A stretch of 64,000 bases of DNA from the NCBI GenBank assembly GCA_051294375.1, contig CM119271.1:15382770-15446769 (forward strand), written 5' to 3'. How positions within the stretch are numbered: position 1 is the stretch's first letter; every line of letters starts with the position of its first letter. Position numbers and translations under genes: made by a program. The notes beneath the pieces are model-generated. The model did no database searches and was not told where the DNA came from. It saw nothing but the letters and a program-made list of their open reading frames with translations. This DNA comes from Paraspadella gotoi (lineage: Eukaryota > Chaetognatha). Positions 11,689 to 21,005 of this stretch are shown here, piece after piece.

Positions 11689-14600
11689 CTACCCTCTCAC
11701 AGAACTGCCAAGTTTGAGCAAGTTCGACGCTAGTGTCGAATCAGAATTGAGCGTCAACGACGAAAAGAAACTCATAGACGGAAATTCAAAAACTTGCGCC
11801 GCGGCAAAATATATTATTAAAATTAAAATAACTTTTCCCGACGTGATCTCAGGTTGTTGTTGTTTGTTTAGTTTAGTGGCGTATTTTTTATACTGTAAAA
11901 TAATTTATGATCAAGTAATTCAACAAGAAACAAGTTTGAGCAAACAATGTCGAATCTGCCTTCGATAATTAAGCAGTAATAAGCTAATCCGATGATAAAT
12001 CGGGGTAATATTTTCTGACTTGTGATATTAACAGATCATAACAAATCGTAATAAAACAAATCATGACAGACTTCTTAATAAATATAGGAAAAAATCTATA
12101 AATCAATTGATCTTTAAATCATTAGCAGTAGCTGCGCCAATACCAACTTGCATAAATTAGTCAACTTACATAATTTAATCAAGTTGCATTATTAGGTCAA
12201 CTGGCATAATTTGGTCAACTGGCATAATATTGTCAACTGGCATAAGGTGGTCAATGGGCATAATTTGGTCAACTGGTATTATTTGGTCAACTGGCATAAA
12301 TTGCTCAACTGGCTTAATTTGCTGAATTAGCATAATTTTCTCAATCAGTATAATTTCGTCAACTTGCAGAATTTGGTCACTTGAATAATTTGGTCAATAA
12401 AACAATCAATCAATCAATCAATCAATCAGAGATAGAGAGAGAGGGAAACTTTAAAAAATTCAAATAAATGAGTCTTTTGGTTTTCTAATTTAAACTCTTT
12501 TCCACTCCTATGATTCCATCAAAAATTCCTACCCACACACAAAATTTCATTTCAATTTATCTATCCGATTTTTAATCAATATAATAATTATGAGTAAAAA
12601 TACTTCAAGTAAATATGACTTTTGTTGTTTCCACTCGCACGATTCCATCGAAACTTTATATCCAGCTCAATCACACACTTTCTTACCCACACACACAATT
12701 TCATTTCAATCCATCCATCCAATCACGAGTAATTGGAGTTTAATGCTAAGGTTGGACGTACAGACCGACGGACAGATGGAGAAGCAGACGGACGGACAGA
12801 CGGACATAATTTTTTTTGCACAATTCGATGTTGTGACATGATTTGAGTGCCCGACAAGATTTAGGGGGGGACCGACGGAATGACAAAGTAGATTATAGAG
12901 TCGGAATCTGCTGATAAGATAAAAATGGCAGTTCCATGGTGTTATAACACGGTGAAAGTTAACGTGGCAAAACGTCATGCAAATTTTTAGTACATTTCTT
13001 TATCTGTGAGCCAAACTTGAAGCTTTATATTAATAATACTACTGTGGCGAATCCTAAATTCGCCTCCCGTATAGCTTGGTAAAACTCAGCTCTCCCATTG
13101 GCTTGGACAGCTAAGTACTCGTTCACCAACTGTGAGTTCCGGGTTCAATCCCCTCACGGTCACGCTGGTTAAAGTGTGATGGTGTCGGCATAAACACGCC
13201 AGTGACATGGGGTGTCACGGCAGGTCCAAAGCCCTGAGCACCAGCTGTCGGGAGATGCCTCACACCCCAGGCATCACACATGTCCCCCCGTTGCCATATC
13301 TACACGCTAAGGCGTATAAAATTTCTAAATTTAACTTTAATTAAAATTCTAAAAGTGAAGAACGAACAACATTATATAAATAAACATTTATGTAATAAAA
13401 AATTTATAATCAATTTTACAATTTACGCAGTAGGCCATAATTATACTGGTACTCAATAAATGTTAAAATTTCAAAACAGTTTTTTCTAAGATTTTTTTGC
13501 TGATTTGGATTCGTCATAAAAAGTTAATATAAAGAAATATAACTCTTTTTGAAAAATTCCTTCATTAAGTGGGTCAAAAATTAAAAAAAGCTATATTTTA
13601 AACTGAAAATTAACTTTTTATATATTAAATATAGTTTTTTTAATTTTTAACCCACTTAATGAAAGAATTTTTTAAAAATGATTTATATTTTCTTCTATCA
13701 ACTTTTGACGAGGAATTCAAATCTGCAATCAAAATTAATAAAAGCCTATGTTAAAATTTTTTGATTTTATAAGGATAGTACTATATATAAATATAGCCTA
13801 CTGCAAAAATTAAAAAACATAAAATTAATTTTTACAAATTAATGTTCACTGATGGTAGGTTGTTCATAATTGACTGTTAGAATTTTCGCATGTAACTTTC
13901 ACTACGCCTTACTACACGCATTTGGTTCTACTTTTACTTTTACCAAAACTCTTGCTTATCTACAAAAGAGGAAAATTAGTAAAAAGGTAATAAGAAGCAG
14001 ACTTGTGGTTGCGAAAAGCTCTGAAAAAATTTTATACTTCTTCATTTGTCAGCTAAACCATATTGCCAAAAAACATTAAAAATGATTAGAATTATATACC
14101 AAATGATAGCTGAGACCAAGATCTTACTGTCTGATCCATTATTTGATAATTTTGATTAAGATACTATAAGTTTTAAAACTAAAATAAGAAATTTTTTTCT
14201 ACTTTTTCAAGATTTGACTATCTTTTTTTATTGTGTTCTTCATGTATTTCGGCAAAGAATAAGGAAGACATTTTGAGTTAAGTCATGTTATTGTAATCAT
14301 ATGTGTATATTTTAAAATCATTCGAACTACAATTCTGTATCATAAACATTATTATTTGTTAAAAAAATAGGAAAAAAATATTTTGAGAATTGAGAATTTT
14401 AGATCTGGAAAAGGGGTAGAAATTTTATATTTTCAAAAAAATCAGCTTGTAACTATTTGATTTTGCTACAATCTGATTTTTTTGTTTTTTTGATATCTTT
14501 TATTTTAGAATAGAAATAAAATTCTCAGTGAGCATAGGTCAGTTCATTTTTTTAATGATTTTTTTAAAAAATTAATATTTTTTGTTTATGTTAATGTTTA

Positions 14601-17600
14601 TAATATTATGAATAAAAAAAACTTATATAAGGTCTGTAGATAGAGGAGATAACTGAAATATTAAAAGTATAAAAAGTAAAAAGCTTGGAGAAAAGGTAAG
14701 TAAAGAATGAGAGATCAAAAGAAAAAAAAGAGAAATAGAATGAAAAAGAAAAAGTAAAAAAATAGAGAGGGATAGAAAGTGAGAGAGAGGAAGAGTCATT
14801 GTAGTTGTAGTTGTTGTGGGTATAATTATTGTTGTTATTGTTGTAGCTTATTTTTACTTTTTAAAATGAAAAAAATAAATAGTAAAATTATTTTTTATTT
14901 TTTGATTTAAATCAATTTCTCTTAGCATGATTTTATCCAAACTTAAGATTAAGCTCAATCAACCTCTTTTTTGATCATACACGAAATTTCAGATCAATCC
15001 ATCAATTTACTCAAGTATAATGATAGGTCAAAGTTATAGATAGATGAACAAATATATACACTGCGGCGCAAAAAAAAAGAAGACACGAGGTAGCTTTAAA
15101 TATACCACTAGTTCTTTTTTAATTTAAAAAAAATATATATGAAAAGTATAGCTCTTTTAAAGAGCTTTTGATTGGTGCAAGAAAAATTTGAATTGGTTCA
15201 GAAAATAGAATATAGCAAAACTTTAAAGTCAGAGTCTTAAAATAGAATTAGGAAAAAGTGATTTCCAAAGCTTCGTATTGCTGACACCTCTTTTTCTGAC
15301 TGATGTTTGCAATATAGAATTAACAAAATCATAATGGAATTAAACATATAAAAAGGTTGACAATAAATTTATATTATTTTTTTATAAAAATATTTTTTTA
15401 ATTACTGCCAAATATGGCATTTTAATATCAGCAGATTGGAAAACGAAAGTTTTTAATATTTTTTACAACAATTTTTATTACAGAGTATTATTTATTAAAA
15501 TTTTTTAAAATTATCTCAAAATCAAAATATAATTTTATGATTTTTTCATTATTTTTTAATATTAAAGAAAGCAAAATGTTTTGGAAATTGTTACAAAGAT
15601 TTTAATTTATGATACGGACATGTTTTGACTTGTTAATTTCAAGCCTTCATCAGCATCAGCTTGAAACATATCCCTATCATAAATTAAAATTGTTACTACA
15701 ATTTCCAAAACACTTTGCTTTCTCTAATGATAAAAATAAAAAAAATAATTTTAATATAATTGTAAGCGTTTATATTAATCTGCTTTAACACGAGATGCCA
15801 TAAGGAAAAAACTTTGATGTAAAAAAGCTTTAAAATTAATCTTTGGTAAGTTATCACTCAACTGTTTTTTCTTTATTTTTAAAATATTTTTTTTTATATA
15901 GTTTCCCTCCTTATTTTAATTTTATTTAAGTTTAAAATGGTTAACATCTATTCCTACAGATATTTGATGCTAAATTTTTTAAGCTAATTTCATATTATAA
16001 ATATATTGATTAAAATTAATTTATTCTCGTCAGATGTTTTGTACCAATCGACTTTGACGTTCTATAACTTTCTGACGCTTTTATCGATTTTAATGGGACC
16101 TGGACCAATCGCTTTATCTTTCAATAAGCTTTGTTTTATATTTCTATATCTCAGTGAAATTAATCCATTCGATGTAGTTTTTTTGGTGTGAAAGAATTGT
16201 CTTCTTTTTTTTGCGCCGCAGTGTAGATGTATGGAAAGAGGGAAGGATTCAATTTTTTCGGATAATTTTCTATAATTCAGTATTATAATATGTAGAAGAT
16301 TCCTTGGGGGGTTTCTCATTTTCAGATGAGAACATTGTTTGAGCAGTGCTTAATCTCGACTTAATATTAACTCAATCCATATATCAAAAGATAAAAATAG
16401 AATAATAACTTTATTAAGCATTCAATATCCAATAATCATTGAGAAATGTGCATCAGAATGACAGAACCAAAATGCAGCAGCAGCAGTAGAGCCGATACGC
16501 AGCAATAGTAGCAGTAGAACCGAGATACAGCAACAGAGCCGAGACGCAGCAACAGCTCAAAGCTACATAAAAGCTTAAAATTAATTAACATATTCAAGTA
16601 ATTTCACAAATATCATTTAATACCTGATGGTCTCAGAGGAATCTCCCAAAATTTAAGAATTTACTCTCCTTTTATATACAAGGACAAAATTATAACAACC
16701 AATGAGAGGATAGTTCACATTTTAAGAATACAAATCAAAACATCTACTATTTATTATTAACCAATGAGAGACCAGATATTCAAATTCAATGTATAAAATT
16801 CGACCAATTAGAGGCTTTAAACAGAACTATTGGAGTCATTCAATTAAACCTTAAACTCAGACATTTGAGCCATTAAAAATAAAAGGTCAGGGCTCAATTC
16901 AGATAAAAATCATTATAAACTCTTTAACATAATATGAACCAAATAATTTACTAACAAGATATAAGGAGTGGACAGATAAATGGATGAAATTGTTTATAAC
17001 GTTGGGCTATTATAAAAAAAAAATTATTTTATACATTAATTTTCTATCATTATCCTATATTTAGTCATATCCTAACTACCAAATATTATTTTGCATTGAT
17101 TTTTTTCATATATGAAGAAAACCATGTTTTATTATTAACCTATTTAGAGAAGACGATTTCAATCACCAATTTTTTTTATGGCTGCATACGCTACTCCACG
17201 CTAATTTTCATCGTGTCTTATACGTTATTTTGACTTTCATATGACATGATTTATTTTATTACTATTTAATCTTTAAATTTTAAACGCTTAAAATTTATGA
17301 TACATTATGTAACCTGCTTAGCTTTAATTTTCTGGTCAACTGATCGCAATAGTTCATTGCATTCGAACTACATGGCGAAAACATGCTTTCTCGTTGCCTT
17401 ACAAACGGACAAATTGACCACCCAAATATTTTTTTTCAAATTCCAGCAAACTAACATTGACATTAACTTATTTTAAATCTTTCCTTTTTTTCCCCTCAGT
17501 GAAAAAAGTCTCGATTGATTTTAAAAACGTTAACCCGACAAACGCATTCGTCTTGATTGGGGGTTCAAAACTAAGGTTCGGAGTAACCATCATCATTAAC

Positions 17601-20245
17601 GAGATAAATAATTATTTTAAAAATATATCAATTAGTAAGTAGTAGTAAAAATATTTGTTTTCACGACGGCAAAAATTTAGATTTTACTGTACCAATCTCA
17701 AACGAAATGAATAGAACAAAACCTATTTTAAAACGTATAAAAATATATTATATTTTCACGGTAGGGCAGAGAGGATGTGAAAGAAGCAAAAAAGAGCCAT
17801 CTCTGAAACCTAATTTGTAGTTCATTCAAATAGCGATGTCGCCGGCGATTACGCACGAGTTGCAGGTGTGGTTCTAGTTGGTTGGCGACTTCGCCATGGC
17901 GATATCGCCAGGGCTTTGGCGATGTCGCCAGTCCCCCACTGGCGACCTCGCCAGTGATAAAGTAGCGAATATAATGAAAGCGCAGCTAACACGGGGATGA
18001 GCATCACCTACAGGCTTTCCAACCCTAACCCTAAACCAAACCTCCCGTTTATCATCTGTGCCTCTCCCCTAACCCTAACCTGGGCCTCCCGTACATCTCC
18101 ATGCCTCAACCCTAACCCTAACCGCCTTTGTTGCCATCAACCACGGCCCCTCCCCCAACCCTAACCCTAAACCAAGCCTTCCGTTCAACTCCGTGCCTCA
18201 ACCCTAACCCTAACCGCCTTCGATGCATCAACCATGGGTCCCTCCCCCAACCCTAACCCTAACAAAGCTCCCGTTCACTCCATGCCTCTCCCCTAACCCT
18301 AACCCAGGCCCGGCCTCCCGTACATCTCCGTACCTCAACCCTAACCCTAATCGCCTTGATTATAAGCCACGGGCCTCTCTCCAACCCTAACCCTAAACCG
18401 GGCCCAGGCCTCCCGTACATCTCCGTGCCTCAACCCTAATCCCTAATGTTCCTCGCCAGTACCTTCCCTAAGCCTAACCCTAACGCGGGCCTCTTGGTCA
18501 CAACAACACACACCTCCCTACCCCTACTCTAAAATTGACATTAATAATAAGCCTAAAAATAAACCTTAACTTAACTCAACCTACCCTAAACCCTAACTAC
18601 TCACCCTCAACCCTAACTACTCAACCCTAACCTAACACTAACCAACTCACCCTAACCTACTACTCACCCTAACCTAAACTACTCAACCCTAACACTAACC
18701 TATACCAACTCAACCTAACCCTAACCATCAACCTAACCCTAACCCTAATCTGAGTTTAGTTTAGGCGAAATCGCCATACTAGAACGTAGATGTAGTTCAC
18801 AGATATGGAGTTGGATATGGAGTTGAATGGGAGGTTGGTTTAGGGTTAGGGTTGGGACCATGGTTGATGCATCAAAGGCGGTTAGGGTTAGGGTTGAGGT
18901 ACGGAGATGTACGGGAGGCCGGCCTGGGTTAGGGTTAGGGGAGAGGCATGGAGTTGAACGGAGTTTATTTAGTTAGGGTTGGGGAAGGGACCCATGGTTG
19001 ATGCATCGAAGGCGTTAGGGTTAGGGTTGAGGCACGGAGATGTACGGGGGCCGGGCCTGGGTTAGGGTTAGGGAAGAGGCATGGAGTTGAACGGGAGGCT
19101 TAGTTAGGGTTAGGGTTGGGGGAGGGGCCGTGGTTTGATCATCGAAGGCGGTTGGGTTAGGGTTGAGGCACGGAGTTTGAACGGAAGCTTGGTTTAGGGT
19201 TAGGGTTGGGGGAGGGGCCCGTGGTTGATGCAATATAGAGTTAGGGTTGAGGCATGGAGATGTACGGGAGGCCCAGGTTAGGGTTAGGGGAGAGCACAGA
19301 GTTGAACGGGAGGTTTGGTTTAGGGTTAGGGTTGGGAGAGAAGCCTGTAGGGTGTGCTCATCCCCGTGTTAGCTGCGCTTTTTTATATTCGCTACTTTTA
19401 TCACTGGCGAGGTCGCCAGTGGGACGACTGGCGACATCGCCAAAGCCCTGGCGATATCGCCATGGCGAAGTCGCCAACCAACTAGAAATATCTTAAAGTA
19501 TACCCACAAGACTTTAATGTGGTAGGCCCTGCAAATATATATATAATTTTTTTAAATGCTAATTAAAGTTTTTTAAATTTTTTATAAAAATATTTTAGTA
19601 GTTTTAATGAATATACTTTCTAGATGTCTATCATTATCTGCAAAGCATAAGCTTTAATTTCAGGCCTCTTCCAACTTTATACGATTTTTTCGTTATTGAA
19701 TTAAAAAATTCATATACTGTTATTGTAGGTTATTTGTTAATATTATAATTTTATTAATAATTCAATAACGAAAAATCATAGATAATTTGGAGAAGGCTCA
19801 AATCAAAGCTTATGCTTTGTAGATAATGATAGTAATATAGTCATTATCTTTTAAGAGTGATGGAGGCCTTAAACCACTAAAGCCTGTCCAAAGATAGATT
19901 ATTTATTGAATGAATGAATAATTTTTATATTGGTTGTATCAATTTTATATAAATTTAAATTGTAAGCTTATTCACTAAAACTAATAAAATATTTTTATAA
20001 AGAATTTTAGAGGAAAAGGAATAATAATTTATTTTGATTTTAAAGAACAATAGTTTTTATTTCAATTACAAGTCTTCATCAGCATTTTGATATTTTATTA
20101 TTTCACAAGATTTTTTAATTCAAAAGTATGTGTGAGAAAGAGANNNNNNNNNNGAGAGAGAAAGAGAGAGAAAAAAATCCGTTTCCCTTACTTAAACCTG
20201 TACTCACAACTGACCACTATCCCTTTCTCAATTCTTTGTTGGAAA

Positions 20246-20284
<39 letters not shown>

Positions 20285-20916
20285 CTCTCTATTTTTCACA
20301 TTACTTTTGAGGTAAAAAATCTTATGAAATCACAACTTTTCAAAGCGCTGATGAAGACTTGTAATCATAAAGTCTAAACTTGTCCAATTGAATAAAAACT
20401 ATTGTTGTTAAAAATAAATTATTATTCGTTTTCCTCTAATCTCAAACACAACGAATTGAAATAAAATTATACAATATAAAAAAATTTAAAAACTTTAATT
20501 AGCATTTAAAATAAAATCCTGCTTTGATCGGTTTTTACAGACCTACCACATTAGGTGTCTTATGGGTACTACTTTAAGATTTTATTGGTTTCAGAGATGG
20601 CACTTTTTTGTTTCCTAGACATCCTCTCTGCCCTACCGTGATTTAACTTTTAAATTTTTACCGATTATAAATAATCCTAATTTTTAGAAAAAATTATTCC
20701 TTTAAGAGACTTAATGGGAAAGACGGGACCGAGAAAGAAATTGTACTAAAATTGTAGAAATTTTAACAACTAAGATGACGGTTACGTCCGGACTCTGTCT
20801 CTCTCTCACCTCCAGAAAATGCCCATTGGGTCTTCTTCCAGACCAATGCCGTCTTCAAACTGCAAAATCATTCAGATGTCGTCTTTCTCTTTATATCGCT
20901 TGAGGCCGGCAAATAG
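6308..20916 (+). CDS. MACPF gene 1: secreted MACPF / Cys-rich / 3x EGF / lectin protein (9 exons)
   Basis: I predict nine exons: 6308-6383, 6920-9557, 9655-10055, 10296-10409, 10539-10652, 11216-11323, 11703-11852, 17500-17634 and 20816-20916. All splice sites are GT/AG and all phases agree, giving about 1278 codons. Order: hydrophobic signal peptide (residues 1-22), Ser/Gly-rich linker (about 50-75), MACPF domain with the family motif WGTH at 413-416, a beta-rich region, a furin-like Cys-rich segment (905-1038), EGF modules at 1039-1076, 1077-1114 and 1115-1150, then a galactose-binding-like domain. MACPF proteins of the perforin/complement fold oligomerise and insert hairpins into membranes; EGF and lectin parts would direct binding. 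The function of this protein is inferred. The last exon reads into TAG at 20914 while the expected Cys-containing end lies in another frame. Gene 2 at 28084 is its tandem paralogue. Confidence 0.85.
6585..6755 (-). repeat. tRNA-related SINE copy in MACPF gene 1 intron 1
   Basis: On the minus strand a B-box-like AGTTCTAGCCC is followed by a body ending in a TTAACC...GCGGAGTTATAGCC pattern also present at 21955-22100 and 24675-24850. RNA polymerase III boxes are degenerate. Confidence 0.4.
6920..9557 (+). CDS. MACPF gene 1 exon 2: MACPF domain and downstream beta-rich region
   Basis: This single 2638-base exon is open throughout. The acceptor after 6919 follows a T-rich tract, and the phase 1 join makes a Gly codon. 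It carries the Ser/Gly linker, a Gly-rich hydrophobic stretch (about residues 294-330) of the kind found in MACPF membrane-inserting regions, the WGTH signature (413-416), a conserved AKFGGE segment just after it, and a C-terminal region rich in aromatic and beta-prone residues. The donor GTACAG at 9558 (phase 2) is placed by comparison with gene 2; without splicing the frame stops at 9571. The first in-frame internal Met (7308, or GTG 7270) is not the start, because the frame is coding back to 6920. Confidence 0.88.
9655..10055 (+). CDS. MACPF gene 1 exon 3: end of beta-rich domain plus furin-like Cys-rich segment
   Basis: The acceptor AG at 9653-9654 joins in phase 2 to give Arg, followed by a block nearly identical in gene 2 (IDYGKAPEEKEVGVVQAS). 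The second half has about 14 Cys with spacing like a furin or growth-factor-receptor repeat (CHEECNGC then CKSC). The exon is 401 bases, the same as in gene 2. Donor GTGAAT at 10056, phase 1. Confidence 0.85.
10296..10409 (+). CDS. MACPF gene 1 exon 4: EGF-like module 1 (calcium-binding type)
   Basis: A symmetrical phase 1-1 exon of 114 bases encodes six Cys in EGF spacing. It starts with DVDEC, the calcium-binding EGF signature. Acceptor after TTCTTGAG, donor GTAAGC. Confidence 0.9.
10539..10652 (+). CDS. MACPF gene 1 exon 5: EGF-like module 2
   Basis: Phase 1-1 exon of 114 bases with six Cys in EGF spacing, including the usual PCQNGGVC segment. Donor GTAAAA at 10653. The Asp/Glu pattern of calcium-binding EGFs is absent. 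Confidence 0.9.
10755..10870 (+). repeat. short dispersed repeat (family with AATTGGTACAACCAAT)
   Basis: About 110 bases from GAAATTGGTACAACCAAT through ATTCA..AATAAATAAGCT to CTGACTTTGGACAGGC and GGTTTAAGGCC. Other copies: 19850-19950 (-), 27140-27230 (-), 37625-37710 (+), 41350-41460 (+), 44755-44830 (-), 51115-51210 (+), 52865-52950 (-). The AATAAA-rich part suggests the tail of a retroposon. Confidence 0.7.
10868..10960 (-). repeat. fragment of the repeat forming the ends of the 53-55 kb palindrome
   Basis: The reverse complement reads GGGAGTGAATAAACGGGACTGTG then GAGTCTTGATTGAAAGC. It matches 38120-38180, 38650-38715, 53046-53110 and the opposite arm at 55225-55305. Confidence 0.6.
11216..11323 (+). 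CDS. MACPF gene 1 exon 6: EGF-like module 3
   Basis: Phase 1-1 exon of 108 bases with six Cys in EGF spacing, beginning LDEC. Acceptor after a T-rich tract ending CAAAG at 11215, donor GTAAGC at 11324. The frame runs on a short way into the intron, which is why it can look like a free-standing ORF. Confidence 0.9.
11400..11640 (+). repeat. dispersed AT-rich repeat in MACPF gene 1 intron 6
   Basis: Shares CTAGTAATTAATTTTTT, TATTTATTTATAGATAGGAA and AAAGTATAATTCTTTTTT with 5545-5800 in the same order. Confidence 0.6.
11703..11852 (+). CDS. MACPF gene 1 exon 7: galactose-binding-like (FTP) domain, first part
   Basis: The acceptor follows a long CT tract (11654-11700). The 150-base phase 1-1 exon matches gene 2 exon 7 in length and shares the pattern KLxDGxxxTC. 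That pattern resembles the start of fucolectin/tachylectin/pentraxin (FTP, F5/8C-like) domains, which bind fucose or galactose. Assignment to the family rests on short motifs. Confidence 0.6.
12143..12398. repeat. 18-bp minisatellite in MACPF gene 1 intron 7
   Basis: About 13 imperfect tandem copies of a unit like GGTCAACTGGCATAATTT, flanked on the right by a CAAT tetranucleotide run (12401-12428). Confidence 0.85.
12470..12930 (+). repeat. dispersed element with GACAGACGGAC tail
   Basis: Contains GATTCCATCGAAACTTTAT, CCATCCATCCAATCA, AATTGGAGTTTAATGCTAAG and a GACGGACAGACGGACATAAT tail, then GTCGGAATCTGCTGATAAG. The same order occurs at 33120-33600 inside MACPF gene 2 intron 4. It looks like the end of a retroelement. 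Confidence 0.6.
13045..13310 (+). repeat. tRNA-derived SINE
   Basis: A tRNA-like head has an A-box-like TTGGCTTGGACAGC and a clear B box GGGTTCAATCCC (13141-13152). The body matches 44580-44700 (GCCAGTGACA..GTCAC..GAGATGCC..CACCCC..ATCACA). It ends in an AT-rich tail. Confidence 0.65.
13830..14035 (+). pseudogene. possible decayed copy of MACPF gene 1 intron 1 / exon 2 junction
   Basis: The sequence from AATGTTCACTGATGGTAGGTT to the AAAGCTCTGAAA block parallels 6800-6975: TGTTCATAATTGACTRTTAGAATTTTC is shared, then the acceptor pyrimidine tract, then an exon-like stretch with matching GCAGACTTG/GCCGACTTG. It lies inside intron 7 and is too short and diverged to be functional. Confidence 0.35.
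15059..16223. mobile_element. TA-flanked terminal-inverted-repeat element, non-autonomous (Tc1/mariner-like)
   Basis: Inverted ends CACTGCGGCGCAAAAAAA (15059) and TTTTTTTGCGCCGCAGTG (to 16223) are flanked by TA at 15057-15058 and 16224-16225, the target preference of Tc1/mariner elements. The interior is AT-rich with no transposase ORF. It contains a hairpin (15568-15725). A related shorter copy lies at 45188-45759. Confidence 0.75.
15568..15725. repeat. hairpin repeat with hammerhead-like core
   Basis: Long complementary arms: GCAAAATGTTTTGGAAATTG on the left and CAATTTCCAAAACACTTTGC on the right. The minus strand of the loop reads CTGATGAAGGCTTG, a spacer, CAAGTC, then AAAACATGTCC. Confidence 0.7.
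16470..16560. repeat. GCAGCAGYAGAGCCGA tandem repeat
   Basis: Imperfect repeats of AGCAGTAGARCCGAGAYRCAGCAA. Confidence 0.6.
17500..17634 (+). CDS. MACPF gene 1 exon 8: lectin domain, middle part
   Basis: Found 5.6 kb downstream of exon 7. A strong pyrimidine tract and AG at 17498-17499 precede it, and a consensus donor GTAAGT starts at 17635. Both ends are phase 1. Its first residues (VKKVSIDFKNV) match the start of gene 2 exon 8 (VKTVIVDIKNV), and the KLRFG segment matches KLYMG there. Confidence 0.65.
17872..19487. mobile_element. foldback element made of telomere-like CCCTAA / TTAGGG arrays
   Basis: Ends are near-perfect inverted repeats of about 145 bases (17872-18020 and 19340-19487), with nested GGCGATATCGCC palindromes. 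The left half holds many CCCTAACCCTAA blocks within a roughly 110-base unit (CCTCCCGTACATCTCC.., ATGCATCAACCA..). The right half holds the same unit inverted, with TTAGGG. The centre is near 18780. No ORF of interest; predicted ORFs are repeat translations. Confidence 0.8.
19995..20445. repeat. hairpin repeat with CTGATGAAGACTTG arms
   Basis: Left arm 20010-20085 and right arm 20345-20440 are complementary (TAATTTATTTT..CTATTGTT and CAAGTCTTCATCAGC). A GA/CT-rich middle and a 10-N gap (20144-20153) separate them. Confidence 0.65.
20144..20153. other. assembly gap (10 N)
   Basis: Run of N within a GA tract. Confidence 0.99.
20816..20916 (+). CDS. MACPF gene 1 exon 9: lectin domain C-terminus, apparently frameshifted
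   Basis: Acceptor CTCTCACCTCCAG ends at 20815 and joins in phase 1. The translated segment aligns with gene 2 exon 9 through a shared VF...DV pattern, then meets TAG at 20914-20916. The expected terminal motif (FEVCDI, matching ICEIRIF in gene 2) lies a few bases on (20927-20944) in a different frame. Either the base call is wrong or this copy is truncated. It is separated from exon 8 by a 3.2 kb intron of nested repeats. Confidence 0.45.
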
Positions 20917-20961
20917 AAAGATTCCCTTTGAGGTCTGCGATATTAACGCTACAACAAATGA

Positions 20962-21005
<44 letters not shown>

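Larger units (their letters stand above)
14100..17490. other. rest of MACPF gene 1 intron 7
   Basis: Outside the TA-flanked element (15059-16223), this AT-rich intron shows poly-A/T runs and no exon with matching phases until 17500. Confidence 0.45.
17757..20640. mobile_element. TIR element in MACPF gene 1 intron 8, split by a nested insertion
   Basis: The left end CACGGTAGGGCAGAGAGGAT and the right end ATCCTCTCTGCCCTACCGTG are exact complements, and similarity continues through GCCATCTCTGAAACC. The arm resumes after the nested palindrome at about 19488 (TCTTAAAGTA..CCCA, matching 20555-20580). The interior has further inverted pairs (19635-19700 against 19745-19835). A 5'-truncated relative sits in MACPF gene 2 intron 8. 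Confidence 0.7.

Noticed and set aside
12143-12398. CRISPR-like array
   Set aside because: The unit is 18 bases without unique spacers, in a eukaryotic intron; it is a minisatellite.
13045-13310. Functional tRNA gene
   Set aside because: The B box is good, but the tRNA-like part does not fold into a clear cloverleaf and is followed by a SINE body found elsewhere.
18020-19330. Chromosome end (telomere)
   Set aside because: The TTAGGG-like repeats are degenerate, face both ways, lie inside an element with inverted ends and are flanked by exons of one gene.
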